A stretch of 64,000 nt of DNA, taken from positions 62,001-126,000 of the forward strand of contig NZ_ACCB01000001.1 in NCBI RefSeq assembly GCF_000173735.1, in the 5' to 3' direction. This DNA comes from Yersinia aldovae ATCC 35236 (GTDB lineage Bacteria > Pseudomonadota > Gammaproteobacteria > Enterobacterales > Enterobacteriaceae). A model generated the notes under the pieces. The model was not told the origin of the DNA and searched no databases. It worked only from the letters and a program-made list of their open reading frames with translations. Of this stretch, positions 1 through 12,053 are shown piece by piece. Every line of letters starts with the position of its first letter. Position 1 is the stretch's first letter. The position numbers were made by a program, and so were the translations under genes.

Positions 1-932
1 AGTTGTAACATTGGGCAAAGGGCAAAAGCCACAATACTCCAGATAAACAAGGTCAGCACTGCCGGTAAGTAAAAACCAATGGTGTAATGCAATGCCAGTA
101 GAATACCTATCAAAATGGCTATCAGGCGAGTCATTGAGCCGACCAAGTTTTTATCACCCAAGCGGCCACCCAGTACACTGCCGATTGACAAACCGACGCC
201 GAGAATTAATAAAACCACAGTCACCCCATGTTCAGAAACCTGCGTCACATCGCGCAGTAAGGGGGCAATATAGGTAAATACAGTAAACAGACTGGTATTG
301 GTTAACACAGATAGCAGCAGAGCCGTTTGTACTTTCTTTTGCATCAGGGTTTTAAATTCTAATTTCGGGCTAATTCGCTTCATTGGAATATTATTCGGCA
401 GCCAGGCAACCACGGCAATAATTGCCACAATCCCAATCGCACTAACGCCCCAGAAAGCGGCACGCCAACCGAAAGCCTGCCCGATAGCGGTACCTAGCGG
501 AACACCGAGCACATTAGCCAGTGTCACCCCCATAAAGACCAGAGCGATGGCTCGTGCCCGGCGATTGGGTTGCACCAGGTCGGTTGCGACCACCGATGCC
601 AGGCCGAAGAAGGTGCCATGACACAGGGCCGCAATAATGCGTGCCATCATTAACAGATTATAGGTTTCAGCCAGTGCACACAGGATATTGCCGAGAATAA
701 ACAGCACGATTAAACCCAACAGCGTGGATTTTCGTGGAATACGGGCCGTGGCAATCGCTAAAAGGGGGGCTCCGATAACCACGCCCATCGCGTAAACTGA
801 AACCAACATGCCGGTTTTGGGAATGCTGACACTCAGGTCACTGGCGACTTCCGGTAACAACCCCATAATTACAAATTCGCTGGTACCAATACCAAAAGTA
901 GCAATGGTTAGCGCGATTATTGCCAATGGCAT
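1..932 (-). CDS. MFS transporter, YdhP/AraJ-like, 3' end outside the window
   Basis: Reading the minus strand from the ATG at 930-932 gives about 310 uninterrupted codons that run off the left edge. The start reads MPLAIIALTIATFGIGTSEF, and the first membrane pair is joined by the usual MFS loop (ATARIPRKS). About nine hydrophobic segments are present. The text resembles the DHA1-type drug or sugar efflux proteins YdhP and AraJ as I remember them, down to a late FALCPMLQ motif. It should be an inner-membrane proton antiporter; the substrate cannot be told. It stands alone, separated from narX by about 500 bases without a clear gene. The family is secure, the exact orthologue is not. Confidence 0.8.
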   Translation of the reverse strand, partial: MPLAIIALTIATFGIGTSEFVIMGLLPEVASDLSVSIPKTGMLVSVYAMGVVIGAPLLAIATARIPRKSTLLGLIVLFILGNILCALAETYNLLMMARIIAALCHGTFFGLASVVATDLVQPNRRARAIALVFMGVTLANVLGVPLGTAIGQAFGWRAAFWGVSAIGIVAIIAVVAWLPNNIPMKRISPKLEFKTLMQKKVQTALLLSVLTNTSLFTVFTYIAPLLRDVTQVSEHGVTVVLLILGVGLSIGSVLGGRLGDKNLVGSMTRLIAILIGILLALHYTIGFYLPAVLTLFIWSIVAFALCPMLQ

Positions 933-1450
933 GAATCACTCCTGAAGAGACGGCAAACGGCAAGCTCAACTTCTTCTCTGACATGAATATGCAGGAGATA
1001 AAGTTTATGCAGATAAATTAATGTGAGCGATCTTATCACCGCTTAAAATGTGCGTCTAACGGCAAAGTGCTCTATTAAGAAGTATTTAAATACCGCTAAT
1101 TTCAGTTGTAACGCATCAATCGGTTAGAACCAATAATGTATGGGTTTTAGTTATCTGATTGAAATGTATACTTTAATTTCTATTTTCTGCCTGATATATT
1201 CCCAGCGGCTTAACATTATTCGGGCATCAGCCCGCTGCAATGACAATCTGACTGAGGCCACGAATACATTATTCATCTTGCAGGCCGGTGTCAGTCGATA
1301 TATCCGTGAATGAGAAGAAGACATGAGTAAAGAATTATTGATTATCGCCGCACGTATGCTGAATGATTTCAGCTAAATTTACCGTCTGGTGAATATGTCT
1401 TATGAAGCAGAACGTGATAAATGGCTTGTTTTGCAATTTGCCACGAGTAA
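933..1450. other. Gene-poor stretch between MFS gene and narX, with a possible decayed ORF
   Basis: No intact gene is seen in these 518 bases. On the plus strand one frame from about 1190 to 1490 reads like protein but contains two stop codons. It includes a 17-codon ORF at 1323-1376 (MSKELLIIAARMLNDFS), preceded by a purine-rich GAGAAGAAGA. After the stop the same frame continues with YRLVNMSYEAERDKW. It may be the relic of a gene; I do not recognise it. There is no narL on the minus strand, where E. coli would have it directly after narX. Confidence 0.35.
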
Positions 1451-3232
1451 TCAGTCGAGGTCATCGTTATCTGGGGTAAATTGCACCCGGACTTCAGTGC
1501 CCCCATTTTCCCGCTGACGAATATCACAGTGCCCATGCAAACTGTTGGCGCGATCCTGCATAATTATCAAACCGTAATGATTAGGCCGCTCGCTGGCCTG
1601 ACCAATCCCGCAGCCATTATCGCGAATCGACATCACCACATCGCCTTGGATGCGGGTCACTTCGACCCGCGCTTCGCTGGCATGTGCATGTTTGTAGATA
1701 TTATTCAGCGCTTCACGGGCAATATTGACCATGTGGATAGCTTGATGGTCTGGTACCCCATCGGAGGGGAGGCTAAAACTGAGTTCAATTTTTAGCGCGG
1801 CCCGCTCACTGAATTCATTCACCAATTTTTGTAGCGCGGCTTGAAGTGTTGCCTCATTAAGTTTTAGGCGGAAAGTGGTGAGTAATTCACGTAACTGGCG
1901 GTAGGCAACGTTTAATTCATCCCGCATTTGCTGCATCAGTAGCTTACTTGCTTCCGGTAAATCTGGCGTCTGCATCTGTAGGCAGCTAATTTGTATTTTC
2001 AGGCAAGATAAGGATTGAGCGATAGAATCATGCAATTCCCGCGCAATGGCCGATCGTTCTTCCATTAGCAGGAGTTGCTGTTGATGCCGTGCCTGACTTT
2101 CCAGCGCCAGCGTGCTGGTCAGTTGTTCAACCAGCATATTAACCAGTTGTTGTTGATCCGAATTGAGTGGCTTATCCGTGGGAAGTTTTGCCAGGAGCAA
2201 GCCATATTGACCGAGCTTATCACTCAAGCTCCAGCTCAGGGACTCCCATGACATGCCACGGTTTAATGGAACGCAAGGGCCTTCGACAATTAATTGAGTC
2301 GGGCGATGTTGTGGTGGCAGGTTCTCACCATCGGTAAGGTGGTTGAGCTGATTGCGGTATAGATGACTTTCATACAAACAGATTTGCACATTTTCCAACG
2401 GTGTAAGCGCCTGTAATTGTTCAATCACTGGGATCAAGCGTTCGCTCAATGGCTGGTTTGTGTGTAATTGACGGCTACTATGATAAAGGAAAGCCAGCAC
2501 TTGGTTTTTCTGTTGTAAATCGGCGGTTTTTTCAGTAACGCGTTTTTCTAAATCACTGTAAATTAATGACAACTCCTGCGACATGCGATTTAATGCGATA
2601 CCCAACATCCCCATCTCATCGCGTTGATGGGACAACCTATAGCGTTGACTAAAATCACCACGTCCAATCGCATGAGCCATTGAGATCAATTGCAGCCACG
2701 GGCTGAGTAAGCGGCGGCGCAGATAATAGATAGTGACCAGCAGAAGCCCCAGTGTTAGTACAATAAATACCAACTGAATCAGGGTGACCAGCAGTAGGCG
2801 TTGCTCAGTTTTGTGGTCTATGGCGAGCACCAGGGCATCAAGCTGGTGGACAAAGTCGGCAACACTGGCTGCAACCTCGTCAGGGTGCCTGGCCTGCTGT
2901 AATTGGGGTTTGAGTGTGGTCTGCCAATACTGCTCTATTTGCCGGTACTGGCTGTTTAGCCCTTCTCGCTGCAACGCTTGCTGTAAATCACTGCTGGTTT
3001 TGTCTTGCTCTAACGCCACCAGATAAGACAAGTCATTTTCATCAAGCGGAACCATCGAAAGCAGTCGGTAACTTTGCATTCGCAGCGAGCCTGCTTTGTT
3101 GATGGCATGTGCATTACCCTGAATGCTTTGTGCCATCCATGACGAAATGGTCATGCCAGCCAGCCCAAGCATACCCAGCAGTATCATCAGCATGGCAATC
3201 TGATTAACTAATGGGATCAGGTAACGTCTCAT
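1451..3232 (-). CDS. narX: Nitrate/nitrite sensor histidine kinase NarX
   Basis: The 593-residue protein is close in length to E. coli NarX (598). An N-terminal membrane helix is followed by the periplasmic P-box (HAINKAGSLRMQSYRLL), which in NarX/NarQ binds nitrate. A second membrane segment lies near residues 145-170, then a HAMP linker, a central module, and a HisKA_3 H-box (ARELHDSIAQSLS). An N-box (IAREALNNIYKHAHA) and a G-box (DNGCGI) complete the ATPase domain. It should autophosphorylate in response to nitrate and phosphorylate NarL or NarP. The central module lacks the cysteine cluster I recall in E. coli NarX. It follows the oxidase genes on the same strand by 65 bp. No cognate regulator gene is present nearby, which is odd because narX and narL are adjacent in E. 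coli. Confidence 0.9.
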   Translation of the reverse strand: MRRYLIPLVNQIAMLMILLGMLGLAGMTISSWMAQSIQGNAHAINKAGSLRMQSYRLLSMVPLDENDLSYLVALEQDKTSSDLQQALQREGLNSQYRQIEQYWQTTLKPQLQQARHPDEVAASVADFVHQLDALVLAIDHKTEQRLLLVTLIQLVFIVLTLGLLLVTIYYLRRRLLSPWLQLISMAHAIGRGDFSQRYRLSHQRDEMGMLGIALNRMSQELSLIYSDLEKRVTEKTADLQQKNQVLAFLYHSSRQLHTNQPLSERLIPVIEQLQALTPLENVQICLYESHLYRNQLNHLTDGENLPPQHRPTQLIVEGPCVPLNRGMSWESLSWSLSDKLGQYGLLLAKLPTDKPLNSDQQQLVNMLVEQLTSTLALESQARHQQQLLLMEERSAIARELHDSIAQSLSCLKIQISCLQMQTPDLPEASKLLMQQMRDELNVAYRQLRELLTTFRLKLNEATLQAALQKLVNEFSERAALKIELSFSLPSDGVPDHQAIHMVNIAREALNNIYKHAHASEARVEVTRIQGDVVMSIRDNGCGIGQASERPNHYGLIIMQDRANSLHGHCDIRQRENGGTEVRVQFTPDNDDLD

Positions 3233-3297
3233 AAAGCGGGAATCCTTTGACCAATCAACGCCGCTACTTTACCGTTTTTGGTGCTGAAGTGTTAGAG

Positions 3298-3495
3298 CTA
3301 ATGAGACTTCATTCCTGCGGCTGTCATCATCATACGAAACAGCATAGAGACGGCTAATAATGCCAACACGCTAGCGCACCAAATGACCACCAACCAGCCG
3401 ACTTTTTTCCACCACGGAGCTTTTACCTGTTCAGCGGCATGGGGGGAGGGCTGTGATGCTACCGCCTTATTTTCACGTATATTAGTGTCACTCAT
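3298..3495 (-). CDS. DUF2474-type small membrane protein of the bd oxidase operon
   Basis: This 65-residue protein has a charged, disordered first half and one membrane helix after a WWKKVGWLVVIW motif. That motif is the hallmark of DUF2474 proteins found behind cioAB/cydAB genes. The role is probably that of a small accessory subunit of the oxidase, comparable to CydX of E. coli, although the sequence differs from CydX. A GGAA sequence lies 5 bases before the ATG. It begins 75 bp after cydB on the same strand and is likely co-transcribed with it. Family assignment is from the motif and the position; the function is inferred. Confidence 0.75.
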   Translation of the reverse strand: MSDTNIRENKAVASQPSPHAAEQVKAPWWKKVGWLVVIWCASVLALLAVSMLFRMMMTAAGMKSH

Positions 3496-3570
3496 ATTTA
3501 TTCCAACTCACTGTTCTTAGAAAAGTATCAGGGTCGGCACCCCGCCCTGACACGAATGGCTGACGTAAAC

Positions 3571-4578
3571 TCAGTGGTAACCTTGGTCATGATTGATTTT
3601 CCCGCGGAACACGTAGTAGCTCCAGAAGGTATAAACCAGAATAATGGGAATAATAAATAACGCGCCGACTAACATGAATCCCAAACTTTGTGGTGGAGCG
3701 GCAGCTTGCCACAGGGTAATAGACGGCGGAATAAGGTAGGGCCAGATGCTAATGCCAAGGCCGCTGTATCCCAGGAAGACCAACAATAAGGTTAATAAGA
3801 AAGGTGCGTAATGCGCACCACGGCGAACTGAGCGCAGTAAGGCTGCACTGGCAAGCAATACCAATACAGGAACGGGCAGGAACCAGAACACGTTTGGTAG
3901 GGTAAACCAGCGCGCTGCAATCTGCGGATGCGCCAGCGGCGTCCACAGACTGATAACGGCAATAATCAGTAGCATAAAGAGTGTGAGAGGTGTTGCCAGC
4001 TTATGCATCACTTCCTGTACATGGCCTTCAGTTTTCATAATGAGCCAGGTACAACCGAGTAGGGAATAGGCGGTTACCAAACCGAGGCCGCAGAACAGCG
4101 CAAAAGGAGTAAACCAGTCAAACGGCCCGCCACTATAGCTACGACCTGTTACTGGAAATCCATTAATAAATGCACCAACAACCATTCCTTGGGTAAATGT
4201 GGCGACCAGAGAACCACCAATAAAGGCTTTGTCCCAGATGTGTTGTTTGTTCGGGCTGGCTTTAAAGCGGAATTCAAATGCCACACCACGGAAAATTAAG
4301 CCCAACAGCATGAGGGTTAATGGGATCGCCAGGGCATCCAAAATAACCGCATATGCCAGCGGGAACGCACCCAGTAAGGCCGCGCCGCCTAAAACCAGCC
4401 AGGTTTCATTGCCGTCCCACACTGGGGCTACGCTGTTCATCATTAAATCCCGGTCACGGCTGGCTTTGACCAGTGGAAACAGGATGCCGATGCCCAAATC
4501 GAAACCATCCATAACGACATACATCATGGTGCTGAAAACAATAATGACAAACCAGATCAGTGGAAGGTCGATACCCAT
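3571..4578 (-). CDS. cydB: Cytochrome bd-type (cyanide-insensitive) ubiquinol oxidase subunit II
   Basis: The 335-residue, strongly hydrophobic protein starts MGIDLPLIWFVIIVFSTMMY. It carries the CydB-typical MDGFDLGIGILFPL and WDGNETWLVLGG stretches. It forms the second subunit of a bd quinol oxidase in the inner membrane, which reduces oxygen to water without pumping protons. Its start lies 2 bp beyond the cydA stop, and its ribosome binding site (AGGAGT) sits inside the last codons of cydA, so the two are translationally linked. The short-Q-loop partner suggests the CioB branch of the family rather than the classic CydB of E. coli. Subunit identity is secure. Confidence 0.92.
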   Translation of the reverse strand: MGIDLPLIWFVIIVFSTMMYVVMDGFDLGIGILFPLVKASRDRDLMMNSVAPVWDGNETWLVLGGAALLGAFPLAYAVILDALAIPLTLMLLGLIFRGVAFEFRFKASPNKQHIWDKAFIGGSLVATFTQGMVVGAFINGFPVTGRSYSGGPFDWFTPFALFCGLGLVTAYSLLGCTWLIMKTEGHVQEVMHKLATPLTLFMLLIIAVISLWTPLAHPQIAARWFTLPNVFWFLPVPVLVLLASAALLRSVRRGAHYAPFLLTLLLVFLGYSGLGISIWPYLIPPSITLWQAAAPPQSLGFMLVGALFIIPIILVYTFWSYYVFRGKINHDQGYH

Positions 4579-4580
4579 AA

Positions 4581-6035
4581 TTAACTCCTGTGGCCTTGGT
4601 TGTTATCACTATTTACCGGTTGGTTATCCTTACCAAATGGTTCACTGACGGCAGACAATGGCCGTGATGGCGTACTTGATTGGCCGGGGCCACCTTTATT
4701 TTGCTGTGTGCCTTCATGTGCCTTCGGCCCTTTGCGGATCAAGCGCATCATATAGGCATATCCCACGCCGAATACTGAGCCGTACACCACAATAAACACC
4801 AACAGACTGATGCTCATGTGCATCTCACCATGAGAGGAAACTGCGTCGCGGGTACGTTGCAGACCATAAACAATCCACGGCTGGCGGCCTACCTCAGTGG
4901 TAAACCAACCGGCCAGAATAGCAATCAGGCCGGATGGCCCCATCCACAAAACGAAATACAAGAATGGGCGCGATTGATACAACCCTCCTCGCCAGCGTAA
5001 CCATAAACTCCAGAACCCAGCCAAAATCATCAACATGCCTAAGCCGACCATGATGCGGAATGACCAAAACACAATGGTAGAGTTTGGGCGGTCTTCCGGT
5101 GGGAAAGATTTCAGCGCCGGGATCTGTTTTTCCAAACTGTGCGTCAGGATCAAGCTGCCTAAATAGGGGATTTCCAGCGCAAAGTGCGTTTTTTCCTGTT
5201 TCATGTCCGGCCAGCCAAACAGAATCAATGGCGTAGGTTCACCGGGTTTATTTTCCCAGTGGCCCTCAATGGCAGCAATTTTAGCCGGCTGATATTCCAG
5301 CGTATTTAAGCCATGAGCATCACCGATGACGGCCTGAATGGGGGCGACAATCAATGCCATCCACATCGCCATAGATAGCATCTTTCTCATCGCTGGCGTG
5401 TCACGCTGGCGCAATAGATGCCAGGCCGCAGATGCGCCGACAAAGAATGCCGATGCCAGGAACGCGGCGGTTGTCATATGCAGCAAGCGGTAGGGGAATG
5501 AGGGGTTAAAGATGACTTTCAGCCAGTCAACGGGTACCACTTGCCCATTGATGACTTCAAAGCCTTGTGGAGTCTGCATCCAACTGTTGGAGGCGAGAAT
5601 CCAGAACGTAGACATCAGCGTGCCCAGCGCCACCATACAAGTAGCAAAGAAGTGCAAGCCCGGCCCGACGCGGTTCCAGCCAAAAAGCATCACGCCGAGG
5701 AAACCGGCTTCAAGGAAGAAAGCCGTTAGCACTTCATACGTCAGGAGTGGGCCGGTAATGCTCCCTGCGAATTCAGAGAAGAAGCTCCAGTTGGTACCAA
5801 ACTGGTAGGCCATGACCAGACCAGAAACCACCCCCATACCAAAGTTGACAGCAAAGATTTTTGACCAGAAGTGGTACAGGTCACGGTAATCCTCATTTTT
5901 GGTTTTCAGCCATAACCCTTCGAGTACCGCAAGAAAACTGGCCAGTCCGATAGTGATGGCGGGGAAAATGATATGAAATGAAATAGTAAAAGCGAATTGG
6001 ATCCGGGCCAACTCTAGAGCGGTTAAGCCAAACAT
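4581..6035 (-). CDS. cydA: Cytochrome bd-type (cyanide-insensitive) ubiquinol oxidase subunit I
   Basis: I start the gene at the ATG at 6033-6035 (MFGLTALELARIQF, 484 residues), because GAGG lies 5 bases upstream; an in-frame start at 6068 lacks this. His21 in FTISFHIIFPA matches the first haem ligand of CydA. The GRQPW motif (TTEVGRQPWIVYGL) marks the quinol-binding end. The region between these is shorter than in E. coli CydA (about 522 residues), which fits the short-Q-loop (Cio) subfamily. The protein oxidises ubiquinol at the periplasmic face and reduces oxygen at the haem b/d site. It is the first gene of a probable cydA-cydB-DUF2474 operon on the minus strand. The C-terminal 50 residues are polar and low in complexity. 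Confidence 0.92.
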   Translation of the reverse strand: MFGLTALELARIQFAFTISFHIIFPAITIGLASFLAVLEGLWLKTKNEDYRDLYHFWSKIFAVNFGMGVVSGLVMAYQFGTNWSFFSEFAGSITGPLLTYEVLTAFFLEAGFLGVMLFGWNRVGPGLHFFATCMVALGTLMSTFWILASNSWMQTPQGFEVINGQVVPVDWLKVIFNPSFPYRLLHMTTAAFLASAFFVGASAAWHLLRQRDTPAMRKMLSMAMWMALIVAPIQAVIGDAHGLNTLEYQPAKIAAIEGHWENKPGEPTPLILFGWPDMKQEKTHFALEIPYLGSLILTHSLEKQIPALKSFPPEDRPNSTIVFWSFRIMVGLGMLMILAGFWSLWLRWRGGLYQSRPFLYFVLWMGPSGLIAILAGWFTTEVGRQPWIVYGLQRTRDAVSSHGEMHMSISLLVFIVVYGSVFGVGYAYMMRLIRKGPKAHEGTQQNKGGPGQSSTPSRPLSAVSEPFGKDNQPVNSDNNQGHRS

Positions 6036-6155
6036 AGCGACCTCACTGCAAACATGGTACTGCCTCATCTATGTATAAATGCAAAAAATAAATTACGCCA
6101 ATCGTCTCGGGATGGTGAGTGACCCACGAGCAATTTTTTGCGGGAAACTTGGCAG

Positions 6156-6186
6156 TTAGTTAACCATAAGTTAAAGTGGCTATAAT
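6156..6186 (+). promoter_or_regulatory. Probable ydcR promoter with direct repeat
   Basis: A perfect TATAAT at 6181-6186 lies 40 bases before the ydcR start. There is no strong -35 at ideal spacing; TTAGTT at 6156-6161 is the nearest match. AGTTAA occurs twice in direct orientation (6158 and 6169), 11 bp apart. That arrangement is typical of MocR-family operators and may be an autoregulatory site between the divergent cydA and ydcR genes. Confidence 0.4.
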
Positions 6187-6225
6187 AGTGACAATTAATC
6201 CAATATTACCTATAACAGATTCTCT

Positions 6226-7665
6226 ATGACACGATATGAACAGTTAGCTCAACAAATTCGGGCACAGATACAATCTAAAGTCTGGCAGGCGGGTGATAAG
6301 CTGCCTTCTCTGCGGGAGAGTTGTCAGCAGTCAGGTTTAAGTTTGATGACAGTGGTGCAATCTTACCAATTGCTGGAAAGTCAGGGATGGATCATGGCAC
6401 GCCCCCAGTCGGGCTATTACGTCGCGTCACGCCCGACACAATTGCCCCAACCTCAGCGGGGTAAAAAGCTGCACCTGGATGAACAGGTGGATATTAATGC
6501 TTTTATTTTTGATGTGCTTCAGGCGGGTAAAGATCCGGCCATAATGCCGTTTGGCTCGGCGTTTCCTGATCCGAGTCTGTTAATACAACCACGGTTATCA
6601 CGCGCGTTGGCCAATGTTGCGCGCAAGATATCACCACAAAGTTCGGTGACCAATCTGCCGCCGGGCAATGAAAGCCTGCGTCGCAATATTGCTCAACGCT
6701 ATGCCGCGAGCGGGATGAATGTTTCGCCGGAAGAGATTGTGATTACAGCGGGTGCGATGGAGTCACTCAGCTTGAGTTTGCAGGCGGTGACTCAGCCCGG
6801 CGATTGGGTGGTCATTGAGTCACCGGCCTTTTATGGCGCATTACAGGCAATTGAGCGCTTACGGCTGAAAGCCATCGCCATTACCACTCATCCACAACAG
6901 GGTATGGATTTGGATTCCCTGGAACAGGTGATCAGCCAATACCCGATCAAGGCTTGCTGGCTGATGACACACTTTCAGAATCCGTTGGGATGCACCATGT
7001 CATGGCCGCAGAAAAAACGGTTGGTGGCGCTGTTACAGCAGAATAATATTTCACTGATTGAAGATGATGTTTATGGCGAGTTGTACTTCGGTGCAGAGCG
7101 GTTGTTGCCGGCAAAAGCCCTCGATCAGCATCGGCAAATCCTGCATTGTTCCTCCTTTTCTAAATGTTTGGCTCCGGGGTTCCGCGTGGGGTGGGTTGCT
7201 GCTGGCGAACATGCTCAGCGAGTTCAGCATTTGCAGTTAATGAGTACGGTTTCTGCGAGCGTGCCGACACAGTTGGCGATTGCCGATTATTTAAGTCAGG
7301 GGGGATATGATACCCATTTGCGCCGCTTGCGACGGCTAATGGAACAGCGGCTCAATACCTTGCATCAAGCGGTGGCCGAACACTTCCCCAAAAACGTTAA
7401 AATTAGTCATCCGGCAGGGGGCTATTTTTTATGGCTGGAGCTGGAACCCCCTTTTAATGCCAGCGAGTTATACCGACGTGCATTGGCGCAGGGCGTGAGT
7501 ATTGCTCCAGGACGTATGTTTACCACCGGGAATCAATTTGATCACTGCTTTCGACTTAATGCCTCTTTTGCGTGGTCTGAACAGAGTGAAAAAGCGATTC
7601 ATATTCTGGCTCAATTAATTAACCAATTGATGGGCAGCGCGGATAACAGCCGATCTCATCGTTAG
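6226..7665 (+). CDS. ydcR: MocR-family regulator with aminotransferase-like domain, YdcR orthologue
   Basis: The 479-residue protein has a GntR-type winged helix at about residues 1-70 (KLPSLRESCQQSGLSLMTVV). A short linker then leads to a fold-type I aminotransferase domain. Within that, NPLG, EDDVYGELYF and SSFSKCLAPGFRVGW are visible; the lysine of SFSK is the expected PLP anchor. Similarity to E. coli YdcR runs over the whole length as I recall it. MocR proteins bind DNA and use PLP as a sensor rather than catalysing transamination; targets of YdcR are not well defined. It is transcribed away from cydA with a shared 190 bp control region. The ribosome binding site is weak. Confidence 0.88.
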   Translation: MTRYEQLAQQIRAQIQSKVWQAGDKLPSLRESCQQSGLSLMTVVQSYQLLESQGWIMARPQSGYYVASRPTQLPQPQRGKKLHLDEQVDINAFIFDVLQAGKDPAIMPFGSAFPDPSLLIQPRLSRALANVARKISPQSSVTNLPPGNESLRRNIAQRYAASGMNVSPEEIVITAGAMESLSLSLQAVTQPGDWVVIESPAFYGALQAIERLRLKAIAITTHPQQGMDLDSLEQVISQYPIKACWLMTHFQNPLGCTMSWPQKKRLVALLQQNNISLIEDDVYGELYFGAERLLPAKALDQHRQILHCSSFSKCLAPGFRVGWVAAGEHAQRVQHLQLMSTVSASVPTQLAIADYLSQGGYDTHLRRLRRLMEQRLNTLHQAVAEHFPKNVKISHPAGGYFLWLELEPPFNASELYRRALAQGVSIAPGRMFTTGNQFDHCFRLNASFAWSEQSEKAIHILAQLINQLMGSADNSRSHR

Positions 7666-8079
7666 CCATGCCATTACCCCCCACCCATCCCATGCTGGTT
7701 TGATTCTGGCAATGACAGCCAAACCAGCATTATCCTCTAGCGATACTCAGGTTTCTTCACACGCACTCTTTTGCATAAATGATCAGTTTTTTTTGATCAT
7801 AGCCAATTTATTCACAGATAAAACGCACTCAATTGATGCAATAGCTGCTCATTTATAGGGCAGCTAAAACATTTATTGTTATATTTGTGTTGCCAGAATG
7901 TGATCTGGTAGAGCAAAAGAGAAAGTTTATTTTATATGCATATAATTTCGATTTTACAATTTGTAAAACGCACCAAATGCGCCTTTTAAGAGGTGTGAAT
8001 GCGATTATTGTGCATAATTATTCATTTTAAGTGGCTGTTTTTATGAAATTTATACATTTTATTCACATTTGGAATGGTG
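7666..8079. other. AT-rich region upstream of the ast operon, with two dyads
   Basis: No gene is seen here. An inverted repeat of 11 bp (ATGCTGGTTTG, 7692-7702, and its complement, 7720-7730) follows ydcR. It could terminate ydcR, although no T-run follows. A second dyad, ATGATCA/TGATCAT (7779-7785 and 7794-7800), surrounds a T-tract. The rest, rich in A and T, leads into the ArgR-like and sigma-54-like sites of the ast operon and could hold upstream activator sites. Confidence 0.5.
8009..8026. promoter_or_regulatory. Putative ArgR box upstream of astC
   Basis: TGCATAATTATTCA at 8011-8024 differs at one base from the ARG-box core TGAATWWWWATTCA. A weaker match (ATACATTTTATTCA) lies about 40 bases downstream. 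In E. coli, arginine-bound ArgR activates astC, so this site and its place just upstream of the sigma-54-like promoter fit that control. Confidence 0.5.
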
Positions 8080-8095
8080 TGGCACGAAAGCTGCT
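8080..8095 (+). promoter_or_regulatory. Putative sigma-54 promoter of the ast operon
   Basis: TGGCAC-N5-CTGCT (8080-8095) matches the -24/-12 consensus TGGCAC-N5-TTGCA with two changes and correct spacing. It lies about 130 bases before the astC start. The E. coli ast operon is transcribed by sigma-54 with NtrC, so nitrogen-limitation control is expected. No clear NtrC dyad was identified by eye. Confidence 0.6.
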
Positions 8096-8139
8096 GTACA
8101 CTTTATATCAGGTGAATATATTTCATTATTTATTGTTAA

Positions 8140-9471
<1,332 letters not shown>

Positions 9472-9500
9472 TTTTATGCAGTAAGCAAGGGACTTTGACT

Positions 9501-12037
<2,537 letters not shown>

Positions 12038-12053
12038 GCCGTGAACGGAGAAT

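Noticed and set aside
298-621. A 107-codon plus-strand frame near the left edge
   Set aside because: It is the complement of the MFS transporter, whose membrane pattern and motifs are clear on the minus strand.
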